DNA of 21,368 bases from a virus, in IMG/VR virus record IMGVR_UViG_3300021962_000761, positions 1-21,368 of that record; one strand, 5' to 3'. Position 1 is the stretch's first letter, and each line of letters opens with the position of its first letter. Below are positions 7,679 through 14,040 of the stretch, in pieces. The position numbers and the translations under genes are program-made. The notes under the pieces are model-generated. The model was not told the DNA's origin. It did not search any database and worked only from the letters and a program-made list of their open reading frames with translations.

Positions 7679-7889
7679 TTTTGCCTGTGCAAACGGGCAT
7701 AAAACTGAAAGACTTGTCAATTATGAGTTGATGAGTTTTCGATGTGAGTGCGGAGAAACAGCCAACCGTACTCTGTCTGCTCCAAACTTCAAGTTGGAAG
7801 GGTGGTCTGGTTCTTTCCCATCAGAGCATGGGAAGTTCGAGAAAAAACACCTAGATCAGTTGAAGTGGGAGCAAAAGCACAACTCATAA
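7662..7889 (+). CDS. Small FmdB-like zinc-ribbon protein
   Basis: A 75-residue protein with a degenerate zinc-ribbon near its N-terminus: Phe-Asp-Phe-x-Cys9 and His13, then Cys28-x-Cys30-Gly. FmdB-type ribbons normally use two Cys-x2-Cys knuckles; here the first is Cys-x3-His and the second Cys-x-Cys. The downstream part (Ser-Ala-Pro-Asn-Phe-x-Leu-Glu-Gly-Trp-Ser-Gly) is a recognisable phage version of the family. Role unknown; candidates are protein or nucleic acid binding in head assembly or host regulation. The ATG at 7662 is chosen because GAGG lies six bases upstream at 7652-7655; an internal ATG at 7671 is possible. It overlaps the previous gene by 17 bases. Confidence 0.75.
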   Translation: MKRMFDFACANGHKTERLVNYELMSFRCECGETANRTLSAPNFKLEGWSGSFPSEHGKFEKKHLDQLKWEQKHNS

Positions 7890-7946
7890 ACAGAAATGTC
7901 GAGTTGAATGTCCTAGAACCGATAACGGCAGGAAAAAGGTAAAAAT

Positions 7947-8702
7947 ATGTTGATTGACAATGAAGATGAGTCGCTAAGTGAGTTAGATGCAGTCGAGCAA
8001 AAGAAGCAACTACCTGAAGTAGCACCACTAACTGAGATGCCTGAGAAATACAGGCAAAAATCTCTTGAAGAAGTGGTCAAAATGCACCAAGAGGCTGAAA
8101 AACTGATTGGAAAGCAAGCGCAGGAAGTTGGGGAAGTGCGAAAGCTGGCAGATGAACTTATAAAGCAAAACCTCTCCTCAAAACAGCAACCTATTGAGAA
8201 AGAGCCTGAAGTAGATTTTTTCGAGAATCCACAAGAGGCAGTTCGCAGGACTGTTGACAACCATCCCGATGTACTTGCCGCTAGACAAGCTGGTCAAGAT
8301 TTCAAAAAGATGCAGATTCAACAAAAGCTGGCGCAAGAACATCCTGATTTCGGTCAGATTGCTCAAGATACAGACTTTGTGAATTGGGTGAAATCTTCAC
8401 CTATTCGCCTTGGTTTGTATGCAAAAGCTGATGGTGAATATGATTACGACAGTGCAAACGAATTGTTGAGTACCTATAAACAGTTGCGTGGCGTTAAGAC
8501 AAGACAGACTAATGAAGCAGGGGAAACTCAGCGCAAGTCTAGCCTTAAAGCAGCGGGTGTTGACGTAGGTGGAAGTGGGGAGTCTGGAAAAAGAGTCTAT
8601 CGAAGGGCTGATCTAATTCGGCTGAAGATGACTGACCCAGATCGTTATGAAGCGTTGAGCGGAGAAATCATGCAAGCGTATCAAGACGGACGGGTCAGAT
8701 AA
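7947..8702 (+). CDS. Capsid scaffolding protein
   Basis: At 251 residues this acidic and helical protein sits immediately before the major capsid gene, the standard scaffold position. It has an acidic N-terminus, a Met-Pro-Glu-Lys-Tyr-Arg-x-Lys-Ser-Leu-Glu-Glu motif (about 31-42) followed by a long Glu/Lys/Ala coiled-coil (to about 80), an inner region with Phe-Phe-Glu-Asn-Pro (about 90-94) and a basic Arg/Lys-rich C-terminal helix pair (about 213-251) suited to binding coat protein, as in P22-type scaffolds. No protease motif is visible and none is encoded nearby, so the scaffold is probably released rather than digested. Ribosome site AAAAGG lies just upstream. Confidence 0.85.
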   Translation: MLIDNEDESLSELDAVEQKKQLPEVAPLTEMPEKYRQKSLEEVVKMHQEAEKLIGKQAQEVGEVRKLADELIKQNLSSKQQPIEKEPEVDFFENPQEAVRRTVDNHPDVLAARQAGQDFKKMQIQQKLAQEHPDFGQIAQDTDFVNWVKSSPIRLGLYAKADGEYDYDSANELLSTYKQLRGVKTRQTNEAGETQRKSSLKAAGVDVGGSGESGKRVYRRADLIRLKMTDPDRYEALSGEIMQAYQDGRVR

Positions 8703-8731
8703 TTTAACTTATCGTTTTTTGGAGATTTAAC

Positions 8732-9685
8732 ATGGCAACATCATTTTCCCCCAGTAATTCAGTTACTGTTACCACAGGCGCAACATTCATCCCTGAAATT
8801 TGGTCAGATGAAATCATAGCTGCCTACAAGAAAAACTTGGTTCTTGCTAACCTCGTTATGAAGATGAACTTTAAAGGTAAGAAGGGTGATGTAGTTCACA
8901 TCCCTGCACCTACCCGTGGTTCTGCTTCCGCTAAAGCCGCTGAAACAGCAGTCACTTTGATTGCTGCTACAGAGTCTGAAGTTCAAGTTTCTATCAACAA
9001 GCATTACGAATACAGCCGTTTGATTGAGGATATTGTCGAAGCCCAAGCCTTGAACAGCTTGCGTAACTTCTACACTTCCGATGCTGGTTATGCTCTGGCT
9101 AAACAAGTCGATACTGACTTGGTTCAGTTGGGTCGTTCAACCAATGGCGGTGCTGGTACAAACGTGTATGCAACTGGTGCGTTCATTGGTGGTGACGGTA
9201 CTACTGCTTATGTTGCTGCAAGCAACAATGAGTCAGCATTGACCGATGCCGCTATTCGCCGCACTATTCAGCGTCTTGATGACACTGATACCCCAATGGA
9301 TCAGCGTTTCTTCTTGATTCCTCCATCAAGTCGTAACACATTGATGGGTTTGGCTCGTTACACTGAACAAGCCTTTGTTGGTGGTACAAACAGTACCATC
9401 CGCACTGGTGAGATCGGTAACCTGTACGGCATCCCTGTGTTTGTCTCAAGCAACACTGATACTGCATCAGGTTCTGCTGCCGCACGAGTTTGTTTGATGG
9501 GTCACAAAGACTCAATGGTGCTGGTTGAGCAAGTTGCTCTGCGTTCACAAGTACAGTACAAGCAAGAGTATCTTGCTAATCTGTTCACATCTGACACTCT
9601 GTATGGCGTTCAGATTCTCCGTAATGCGGCAAGCACTGGTGCGGCTAAGTCTGCATCTATGTTCGCTTTGTTGGTTCCTGCCTAA
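8732..9685 (+). CDS. Major capsid protein
   Basis: A 317-residue protein expected to form the icosahedral shell with the HK97-type fold. Support: position after the scaffold; an N-terminus with Phe-Ile-Pro-Glu-Ile-Trp-Ser-Asp-Glu-Ile typical of capsid proteins that build without N-terminal cleavage; Gly-Asp-Val-Val-His-Ile-Pro (about 52-58) followed by a beta strand rich in Thr and Val; a helix with Ser-Arg-Leu-Ile-Glu-Asp-Ile (about 94-100), the likely spine helix further on, and a late Gly-Ile-Pro-Val-Phe-Val-Ser strand. GGAG sits seven bases before the ATG, and the gene is followed at once by a strong intrinsic terminator, both consistent with very high expression. Its codons look more C/T-ending-optimised than those of the internal virion genes, by eye only. 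Confidence 0.9.
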   Translation: MATSFSPSNSVTVTTGATFIPEIWSDEIIAAYKKNLVLANLVMKMNFKGKKGDVVHIPAPTRGSASAKAAETAVTLIAATESEVQVSINKHYEYSRLIEDIVEAQALNSLRNFYTSDAGYALAKQVDTDLVQLGRSTNGGAGTNVYATGAFIGGDGTTAYVAASNNESALTDAAIRRTIQRLDDTDTPMDQRFFLIPPSSRNTLMGLARYTEQAFVGGTNSTIRTGEIGNLYGIPVFVSSNTDTASGSAAARVCLMGHKDSMVLVEQVALRSQVQYKQEYLANLFTSDTLYGVQILRNAASTGAAKSASMFALLVPA

Positions 9686-9696
9686 TTGCAGTTGCG

Positions 9697-9727
9697 CCCC
9701 CTGCCCTAGTGGTGGGGGGACTTTTTT
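9697..9727 (+). terminator. Intrinsic terminator after major capsid gene
   Basis: CCCCCTGCC (9697-9705) can pair with GGTGGGGGG (9711-9719) including two G-T pairs, leaving the five-base loop CTAGT, and a run of six T begins at 9722. This is a textbook rho-independent terminator 11 bases past the capsid stop. It probably caps capsid mRNA and lowers, without abolishing, transcription of the downstream head and tail genes. Confidence 0.9.
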
Positions 9728-9749
9728 AACCTAATTAGGAGAAATCAAA

Positions 9750-10073
9750 ATGGCAACAGCAAGTGCAGTTGTAACACGCCGTGGTAATGACAGTTTTCGG
9801 GGTTTGTTCTCCGATACTTGGTCAGTTGTTTGTACTTTAAATGCTGGCTCACTAGTCGATGGTGCTGGTGAAACAGATGATGTAACAGTAGCTGGTGTCG
9901 CCTTGGGTGACATGGTTCTTGGTACATCTTTGGCTGTGGATTTGGTTGGTTTGACAGTTACTGGCTATGTCAGTGCTGCCAATACCGTCAAGTTCCGCAT
10001 CCAAAACGAGTCAGGTTCAACAGTGGACTTGGCATCAGCCACTATGGATATAGTTATTGTCCGTATGGTGTAA
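9750..10073 (+). CDS. Putative capsid decoration or head-associated protein
   Basis: A 107-residue, Val/Thr/Ala-rich all-beta protein directly after the major capsid gene, the usual position for a decoration (cement) protein. It has Arg-Gly-Asn-Asp-Ser (about 11-15) near the N-terminus, strands with Gly-Leu-Thr-Val-Thr-Gly-Tyr-Val, and a C-terminal Phe-Arg-Ile-Gln-Asn-Glu-Ser-Gly-Ser-Thr-Val-Asp-Leu-Ala strand pair seen in many small phage virion proteins. No catalytic residues stand out. AGGAG (9737-9741) lies eight bases before the ATG. It is alone between two intrinsic terminators, so its dose may be set separately from its neighbours. A head fibre base or neck protein is the alternative. 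Confidence 0.65.
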   Translation: MATASAVVTRRGNDSFRGLFSDTWSVVCTLNAGSLVDGAGETDDVTVAGVALGDMVLGTSLAVDLVGLTVTGYVSAANTVKFRIQNESGSTVDLASATMDIVIVRMV

Positions 10074-10078
10074 AGATA

Positions 10079-10098
10079 GGGGGGCTAGTCCCCCCTTT
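10079..10098 (+). terminator. Hairpin terminator after decoration-like gene
   Basis: Six G (10079-10084) pair with six C (10090-10095) around the loop CTAGT, the same loop as in the terminator after the capsid gene. The following T tract is short (TTTCTCATTT), so it is probably weaker and may also act as an mRNA-stabilising hairpin. It lies six bases after the upstream stop. Confidence 0.75.
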
Positions 10099-10114
10099 CT
10101 CATTTAAGGGTTTT

Positions 10115-10333
10115 ATGGCTACTTTTCGCTGTCTTCAATCAGGTAACACTGTAACTTTTACATATCAGCATGATATTGATTCTATGAAAGGTCATCAGGG
10201 ATATGTAAGGATAGACGAGCCAGAAGTAACCACAGAATCTGTAGAATCAGAGACTAGAACAGATACCGCATTTGCGCCTGTAATTCCAACATTTAAGCGT
10301 ATGGGAAGACCCCGAAAGGTAGCAAATGTCTGA
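10115..10333 (+). CDS. Small conserved phage protein (72 aa)
   Basis: No function is known to me. The protein starts with a short beta-like unit (Phe-Arg-Cys-Leu-Gln-Ser-Gly-Asn-Thr-Val-Thr-Phe) and a His-Asp-Ile-Asp-Ser-Met-Lys-Gly-His motif; similar openings recur in small proteins of environmental podoviruses. The second half is acidic (Glu/Thr/Ser) and ends in a basic Arg-Met-Gly-Arg-Pro-Arg-Lys tail that could bind DNA or RNA, which is inference. AAGGG lies four bases before the ATG, at the foot of the preceding terminator hairpin. Its end overlaps the holin-like gene by 8 bases. Confidence 0.7.
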   Translation: MATFRCLQSGNTVTFTYQHDIDSMKGHQGYVRIDEPEVTTESVESETRTDTAFAPVIPTFKRMGRPRKVANV

Positions 10334-10529
10334 GATAGATGCTCGTGATTTTGGTCGGTTAGAGGCTCAAGTAGAGACTTTGCATGGTCAGGTAACTCAA
10401 TTGAGTACTGATGTGAAAGCCTTACTTGAACTTGCCAACAAAGGCAAAGGTGGATTTTGGGTGGGTATGACTATCGCTTCATTCATGGGCGGCATCATTA
10501 CCTTTATTGCTGATCGACTCTGGAAATAA
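10326..10529 (+). CDS. Holin-like or XhlA-like small membrane protein
   Basis: The 67-residue product has an N-terminal coiled coil with heptad-like Leu/Val spacing (Phe-Gly-Arg-Leu-Glu-Ala-Gln-Val-Glu-Thr-Leu, residues 9-19, up to about 40) and one C-terminal membrane segment from about 44 to 63 (Gly-Phe-Trp-Val-Gly-Met-Thr-Ile-Ala through Ile-Thr-Phe-Ile-Ala), ending in a basic/aromatic Arg-Leu-Trp-Lys. This coiled-coil plus single-helix layout is that of XhlA/hemolysin-type accessory holins common in phages. No endolysin gene is visible in the window, so lysis is not proven; a virion membrane-contact role is possible. It overlaps the previous gene by 8 bases. Confidence 0.65.
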   Translation: MSEIDARDFGRLEAQVETLHGQVTQLSTDVKALLELANKGKGGFWVGMTIASFMGGIITFIADRLWK

Positions 10530-10539
10530 GGAGAATACT

Positions 10540-10725
10540 ATGCCTTCAGTTGGGAAAAAGAAGTTTCCCTACACCGAAAAAGGGGAAAAAGAAGCAAACG
10601 AATACAGCAAGAAAAAGGGTATTCCTGTAACTGTCATGGTTGCTATTGGTAAGCCAAAGGGTATGCCTATGCGTGGTAGCCGCACGGCTACTAACATGAT
10701 GAAAAAATCTTCAAGAGGTAAATAA
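10540..10725 (+). CDS. Small very basic protein (61 aa)
   Basis: A Lys/Arg-rich protein: 13 Lys, 3 Arg and only 4 acidic residues. It contains Gly-Lys-Lys-Lys-Phe-Pro-Tyr-Thr near the start and Val-Ala-Ile-Gly-Lys-Pro-Lys-Gly-Met-Pro in the middle, a pattern I have met in small proteins of aquatic phages, without a known function. The ATG at 10540 is chosen over an upstream TTG (10507) because AAGGAG (10528-10533) precedes it at good spacing. Its stop shares a base with the next start (TAATG). Nucleic acid binding or packing inside the head is inferred from charge alone. Confidence 0.7.
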   Translation: MPSVGKKKFPYTEKGEKEANEYSKKKGIPVTVMVAIGKPKGMPMRGSRTATNMMKKSSRGK

Positions 10726-11042
10726 TGTCTACATTTCAACTCGATCCAAATCAAGTAGCTTGGGGCGTTGCTAGTAATGGCACAACCCAAGTGGCAACAG
10801 TAACTACTAGCAGCGTTCAGATGACTGCTTTTGGGGCTACTACAACTATTGTTCGCATTGCTTGTTCTCAAGGTCATTGCCACTATGCAATTGGTACAAG
10901 TCCTACTGCAAGCATTACAACATCAGCCATGATTCCACCAAATTGCGTTGAAATTGTGCGAGTAAGTCCTGCACAAAAGATTGCCTTCATCAAGGATGCG
11001 GCAATTACCACTTCAACTGTTTCTGTGACGGAATTGGTATGA
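10725..11042 (+). CDS. Putative beta-rich virion protein (105 aa)
   Basis: A Thr/Ala/Val-rich protein with little charge. Pattern: N-terminal Asp-Pro-Asn-Gln-Val-Ala-Trp-Gly, strands with Cys-His-Cys-like residues in the middle (Cys-Ser-Gln-Gly-His-Cys-His-Tyr-Ala), then Ile-Pro-Pro-Asn-Cys-Val-Glu and Val-Ser-Pro-Ala-Gln-Lys-Ile-Ala-Phe-Ile, ending in Val-Thr-Glu-Leu-Val. Similar small proteins with a 'trimer-like' beta sandwich are found as head decoration or head-fibre parts in podoviruses, which is the best guess. The two Cys with nearby His could bind a metal but could also be chance. Starts by TAATG overlap with the previous gene and ends by ATGA overlap with the next. Confidence 0.65.
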   Translation: MSTFQLDPNQVAWGVASNGTTQVATVTTSSVQMTAFGATTTIVRIACSQGHCHYAIGTSPTASITTSAMIPPNCVEIVRVSPAQKIAFIKDAAITTSTVSVTELV

Positions 11043-11194
11043 AAACCAAAACCCAAAAAAAGGTTGGTAAGATAATGCGTGAATATAAGGAAGGTACTTT
11101 GCATTCAGGCAAGGGTGGAAAAGTTGTGAAAAACCCTCGCCAAGCAGTTGCAATTGCCTTGTCTGAAGCTGGTATGTCTAAACCTAAGAAGTAG
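11039..11194 (+). CDS. Short basic DUF6496-like protein (51 aa)
   Basis: Starts at an ATGA junction (11039) overlapping the previous stop by four bases and ends at TAG 11192-11194. Product has 12 Lys and 2 Arg against 3 Glu. The pattern Lys-Ile-Met-Arg-Glu-Tyr-Lys-Glu-Gly-Thr-Leu-His-Ser-Gly, then Lys-Asn-Pro-Arg-Gln-Ala-Val-Ala-Ile-Ala-Leu-Ser-Glu-Ala-Gly matches what I know of the DUF6496 family found in phages and bacteria. No function is established. The helix with Ala-Ile-Ala-Leu-Ser-Glu-Ala next to a basic tail suggests DNA binding, an inference. It is easy to miss because of its length. Confidence 0.8.
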   Translation: MKTKTQKKVGKIMREYKEGTLHSGKGGKVVKNPRQAVAIALSEAGMSKPKK

Positions 11195-11500
11195 ATGAAA
11201 ACACCTACTTGGCAAACAAAAGCTGGTCAAAATCCAAAAGGCGGCTTGAATGCCAAGGGTAGATCATCTTATAATGCGGAAACTGGTGGTAACTTGAAAG
11301 CACCAGTAAAGTCGGGGGATAACCCTCGCAGGGCAAGTTTCTTGGCTCGTATGGCTGGCAATGATGGTGCTGAATACGACAAGAAAGGTGAACCAACAAG
11401 ACTGCTTCTTTCGCTTAAGGCATGGGGTGCTAATTCCAAGGCTGACGCAAAGGCAAAAGCTCAAGCTATATCCGCAAGGAACAAGGCAAAAGCAAAATGA
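11195..11500 (+). CDS. Basic DUF6321-like phage protein (101 aa)
   Basis: Begins at the base after the previous stop. The product carries 15 Lys and 6 Arg against 7 acidic residues and includes Gly-Gly-Leu-Asn-Ala-Lys-Gly-Arg-Ser-Ser-Tyr, Gly-Gly-Asn-Leu-Lys-Ala-Pro-Val, Arg-Arg-Ala-Ser-Phe-Leu-Ala-Arg-Met and Leu-Lys-Ala-Trp-Gly-Ala. This series matches a known family of small phage proteins (DUF6321-type, by memory) that recur next to head and neck genes in aquatic phages. Function unknown. The C-terminal third is Lys/Ala-rich and helical. It overlaps the next gene by four bases (ATGA). Confidence 0.7.
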   Translation: MKTPTWQTKAGQNPKGGLNAKGRSSYNAETGGNLKAPVKSGDNPRRASFLARMAGNDGAEYDKKGEPTRLLLSLKAWGANSKADAKAKAQAISARNKAKAK

Positions 11501-11832
11501 GAGCATTATCAGTTGGTATTAGTCCTACAGCGGCAGTAGACACTACAGTCTATACCTGTCCTACTGGCTATTACTCTAAATTTACTGTAATGTATATACA
11601 CAATACAGGCGGTTCTACCAAGCATATAACTGTTCAATGGTTTGACGCAAGTACTAATACCACTCTTGATATATTGACTCAATACGATTTCACATCAAAA
11701 AACTATTTGCAGTTTGATGGCAATGCCTACATTGTTTTTGAAGAAGGCGATAAGTTAAAAATAACTACTCAATCTGCAAGCACATTTAGTTTTATAGCAA
11801 CATTTGAAGAAGAAGGGTTGACAAGAGCATGA
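11497..11832 (+). CDS. Putative head or neck structural protein (111 aa)
   Basis: An all-beta-looking protein (alternating Val/Ile/Thr/Phe with Gly/Asn turns), opening with Ser-Val-Gly-Ile-Ser-Pro-Thr and including Val-Tyr-Thr-Cys-Pro-Thr-Gly-Tyr-Tyr and Val-Gln-Trp-Phe-Asp. No enzyme motif. It lies immediately before the adaptor gene, joined by ATGA overlaps on both sides, so a small head-completion, neck or head-decoration protein is most likely. I do not recognise a named family. Confidence 0.6.
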   Translation: MRALSVGISPTAAVDTTVYTCPTGYYSKFTVMYIHNTGGSTKHITVQWFDASTNTTLDILTQYDFTSKNYLQFDGNAYIVFEEGDKLKITTQSASTFSFIATFEEEGLTRA

Positions 11833-12476
11833 CCTACCTTGAACTTGTAAACGATGTACTCGTAAGGTTGCGTGAAGCAACAGTTTCAACTGTTTCCGAA
11901 ACAACTTATTCTTCCTTAATTGGCAAGTTTGTCAATGATGCAAAACGTCAGATTGAAGATGCCTTTTCGTGGAATGTATTAGGTCAAACCATCACAGTCA
12001 CTACTGCGGCATCTACAGCATCTTATTCTTTGACGGGTGCTGGTCAGAAGTTTCAAGTGATGGATGTAATCAACACCACAAGCAATGTTGGCCTTATAAA
12101 CATCAGCTTTGTGGACATGAACCGCAAGCTGAACTTTACGCCACTGGTCAACTCAATCCCTACTGAATTTGCTTTTGATGGGGTTGATGGCAGCTACGAC
12201 ACCAAGGTAAATCTTTATCCAATCCCTGATGGTGCATACACAATCAAGTTTGCTTTGACAGTGCCACAGGCTACGTTGTCATCAGATGCAACTGTTGTTT
12301 CTGTTGCTGATACGTTAGTGTCTCAGAATGCTTATGCCCGTGCATTGGTAGAACGTGGTGAAGATGGTGGTCTGTCTTCATCTGAGGCTTATTTGCTTTA
12401 CAAAGCTATGTTGGCTGATTACATTGCATTAGAAGGTACTCGCTATCCTGAAAATCAGGAGTTTGTTGCGACATGA
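11829..12476 (+). CDS. Head-tail adaptor protein (SU10/P22 gp4-like position)
   Basis: A 215-residue protein expected to form the ring under the portal that links head and tail. It has an N-terminal helical start (Tyr-Leu-Glu-Leu-Val-Asn-Asp-Val-Leu-Val-Arg-Leu-Arg-Glu-Ala), a helix with Phe-Val-Asn-Asp-Ala-Lys-Arg-Gln-Ile-Glu-Asp-Ala and Trp (about 34-48), strands in the middle with Leu-Tyr-Pro-Ile-Pro-Asp-Gly-Ala-Tyr-Thr, and a C-terminal helical pair with Ala-Arg-Ala-Leu-Val-Glu-Arg-Gly-Glu-Asp-Gly-Gly-Leu-Ser, which are hallmarks of the phage adaptor family. Length is near that of T7 gp11 (about 196) and P22 gp4 (about 166). ATGA overlaps join it to both neighbours; the nozzle gene follows directly. 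Confidence 0.8.
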   Translation: MTYLELVNDVLVRLREATVSTVSETTYSSLIGKFVNDAKRQIEDAFSWNVLGQTITVTTAASTASYSLTGAGQKFQVMDVINTTSNVGLINISFVDMNRKLNFTPLVNSIPTEFAFDGVDGSYDTKVNLYPIPDGAYTIKFALTVPQATLSSDATVVSVADTLVSQNAYARALVERGEDGGLSSSEAYLLYKAMLADYIALEGTRYPENQEFVAT

Positions 12477-14032
12477 GTCAAGCACTACAGACTTATTCTT
12501 TAACAGCCCCTGGCTTTCAGGGGTTGAATACCCAAGAATCGCCTCTTGATTTGTCTCTTGGATTTGCCTTAGTTGCTCAAAATGCAATCATTGACCAGTA
12601 TGGTCGGATTGGTTCTCGCAAAGGATACTCTAAGGTAAATTCTTCTAGTGGTGCTTTAGGTGCAAATGATGTAACTGTCATCCATGAATTAGTGCAAGCA
12701 GATGGAACTTTGACTGTTTTATTTGCTGGAAATTTAAAGTTATTCAAACTTGATGGCTCTAATGCTGTGGTTGAATTGACCTATGGGGGTGGTGGTACAA
12801 CACCAACCATTACTGCTAACAATTGGCAATGTGCTTCACTCAATAGCATCACATACTTCTTTCAATCAGGCCATGATCCACTGATATTTGATCCTACTGT
12901 CTCAACCACAACATATCGTAGAGTTTCAGAAAAGACAGGTTATGTAGCTACAGTCCCATCAGCAAATATTGTTATATCTGCTTTTGGTAGATTGTGGGCG
13001 GCAAACACCACAGCTAACAACGCAACAGTCTTTTTCTCTGACTTGATTGCTGGTCATGTTTGGTCAACAGGTACATCAGGTTCTTTGAATGTAGACCGTG
13101 TGTGGGTCAATGGTGCTGATGAGATTACGGGACTTGCTGCACACAATGGCTTTCTGTTCATTTTTGGTAAGCGTCAGATTCTGATTTATCAGGGTGCAAC
13201 TACACCAGCTTCAATGCAATTGAGTGACACTGTTGAGGGTATCGGTTGTATTGCAAGGGATAGCATTCAAACTACCAGCACTGATGTGTTGTTCCTGTCT
13301 AACTCTGGTGTTCGTTCTTTAATGAGGACTATTCAGGAGAAGTCATCTCCAGAGCGTGATTTGTCTAAGAATGTTCGCAATGATTTGATGAGTTCTGTTT
13401 CTGCTGAAACTGCATCAAATATTAAAGCTATATATTCTGAAACAAATGCACTTTACTTGTTAAATCTTCCAGTATCAAAATACGTTTACGCATTTGATAC
13501 AAAAGGAATCATGCCAGATGGTTCTTCTAGGTCAACAATTTGGGACAGTATTGAGCCAACATCTTTTTGTGCAAGGCGTAATGGTGATTTGTTGATTGGC
13601 AAGAATGGGTATATTGGAAAATACGGCACATACTTGGATGATGCAACGTCATATAGATTGGCATACTATACAAACAATTCTGACCTTGGTGATATAAATG
13701 TTACCTCTATTTTGAAGAAGATAAAGGTTATTGTTGTTGGCGGTTCTAATCAATTGGTAACATTAAAGTGGGGATATGATTTCACAGGAAGTTATTATTC
13801 TGCACAAGTAAATATACCTACTCAAACAACTGCTGAATATGGAATTGCTGAATATGGTGCAAATGCCACAGTAGTAGCATATTACACATCTGGAGTTGCA
13901 TTAACAACAATAGAAACAAATGCAAGCAGCAAGGGAAAAATTGTTCAAATAGGGGTTGAGATGGATATAAACAACAGTCAGTTATCCATTCAAAAGATTG
14001 AACTTCAAGCCAAAAATGGCAAGATTGCATAA
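12473..14032 (+). CDS. Tail nozzle / packaged-DNA stabilisation protein (P22 gp10 or T7 gp12 type)
   Basis: A 519-residue beta-rich protein, near P22 gp10 in length (472). The start Pro-Gly-Phe-Gln-Gly-Leu-Asn-Thr-Gln-Glu-Ser-Pro and the following Gln-Asn-Ala-Ile-Ile-Asp-Gln-Tyr-Gly-Arg-Ile-Gly-Ser-Arg-Lys-Gly-Tyr are the classic opening of nozzle proteins. Later repeated Leu-Phe-x-Phe and Ile-x-Ala-x-Gly-Arg-Leu-Trp blades (about 170-180) suggest a beta-propeller, and Gly-Val-Arg-Ser-Leu (about 280) fits the same fold. It closes the portal-adaptor channel and sits right after the adaptor gene (ATGA overlap). A 15-base tandem repeat at 13831-13860 gives Ala-Glu-Tyr-Gly twice, a small unusual duplication. 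A fibre gene follows after AAGGG. Confidence 0.85.
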   Translation: MSQALQTYSLTAPGFQGLNTQESPLDLSLGFALVAQNAIIDQYGRIGSRKGYSKVNSSSGALGANDVTVIHELVQADGTLTVLFAGNLKLFKLDGSNAVVELTYGGGGTTPTITANNWQCASLNSITYFFQSGHDPLIFDPTVSTTTYRRVSEKTGYVATVPSANIVISAFGRLWAANTTANNATVFFSDLIAGHVWSTGTSGSLNVDRVWVNGADEITGLAAHNGFLFIFGKRQILIYQGATTPASMQLSDTVEGIGCIARDSIQTTSTDVLFLSNSGVRSLMRTIQEKSSPERDLSKNVRNDLMSSVSAETASNIKAIYSETNALYLLNLPVSKYVYAFDTKGIMPDGSSRSTIWDSIEPTSFCARRNGDLLIGKNGYIGKYGTYLDDATSYRLAYYTNNSDLGDINVTSILKKIKVIVVGGSNQLVTLKWGYDFTGSYYSAQVNIPTQTTAEYGIAEYGANATVVAYYTSGVALTTIETNASSKGKIVQIGVEMDINNSQLSIQKIELQAKNGKIA

Positions 14033-14040
14033 GGGAAAAA

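Noticed and set aside
7748-7942. Second plus-strand frame overlapping the zinc-ribbon gene
   Set aside because: It lies out of frame inside a gene with clear Cys motifs, and its product has no coherent pattern.
7890-7946. Short hairpin (CCG-ATAA-CGG) before the scaffold gene
   Set aside because: Only three base pairs, no T run; too weak to call a regulator or terminator.
9686-9749. Possible promoter between capsid and decoration-like genes
   Set aside because: The gap contains a terminator and a ribosome site, but no convincing -35/-10 pair of any standard type.
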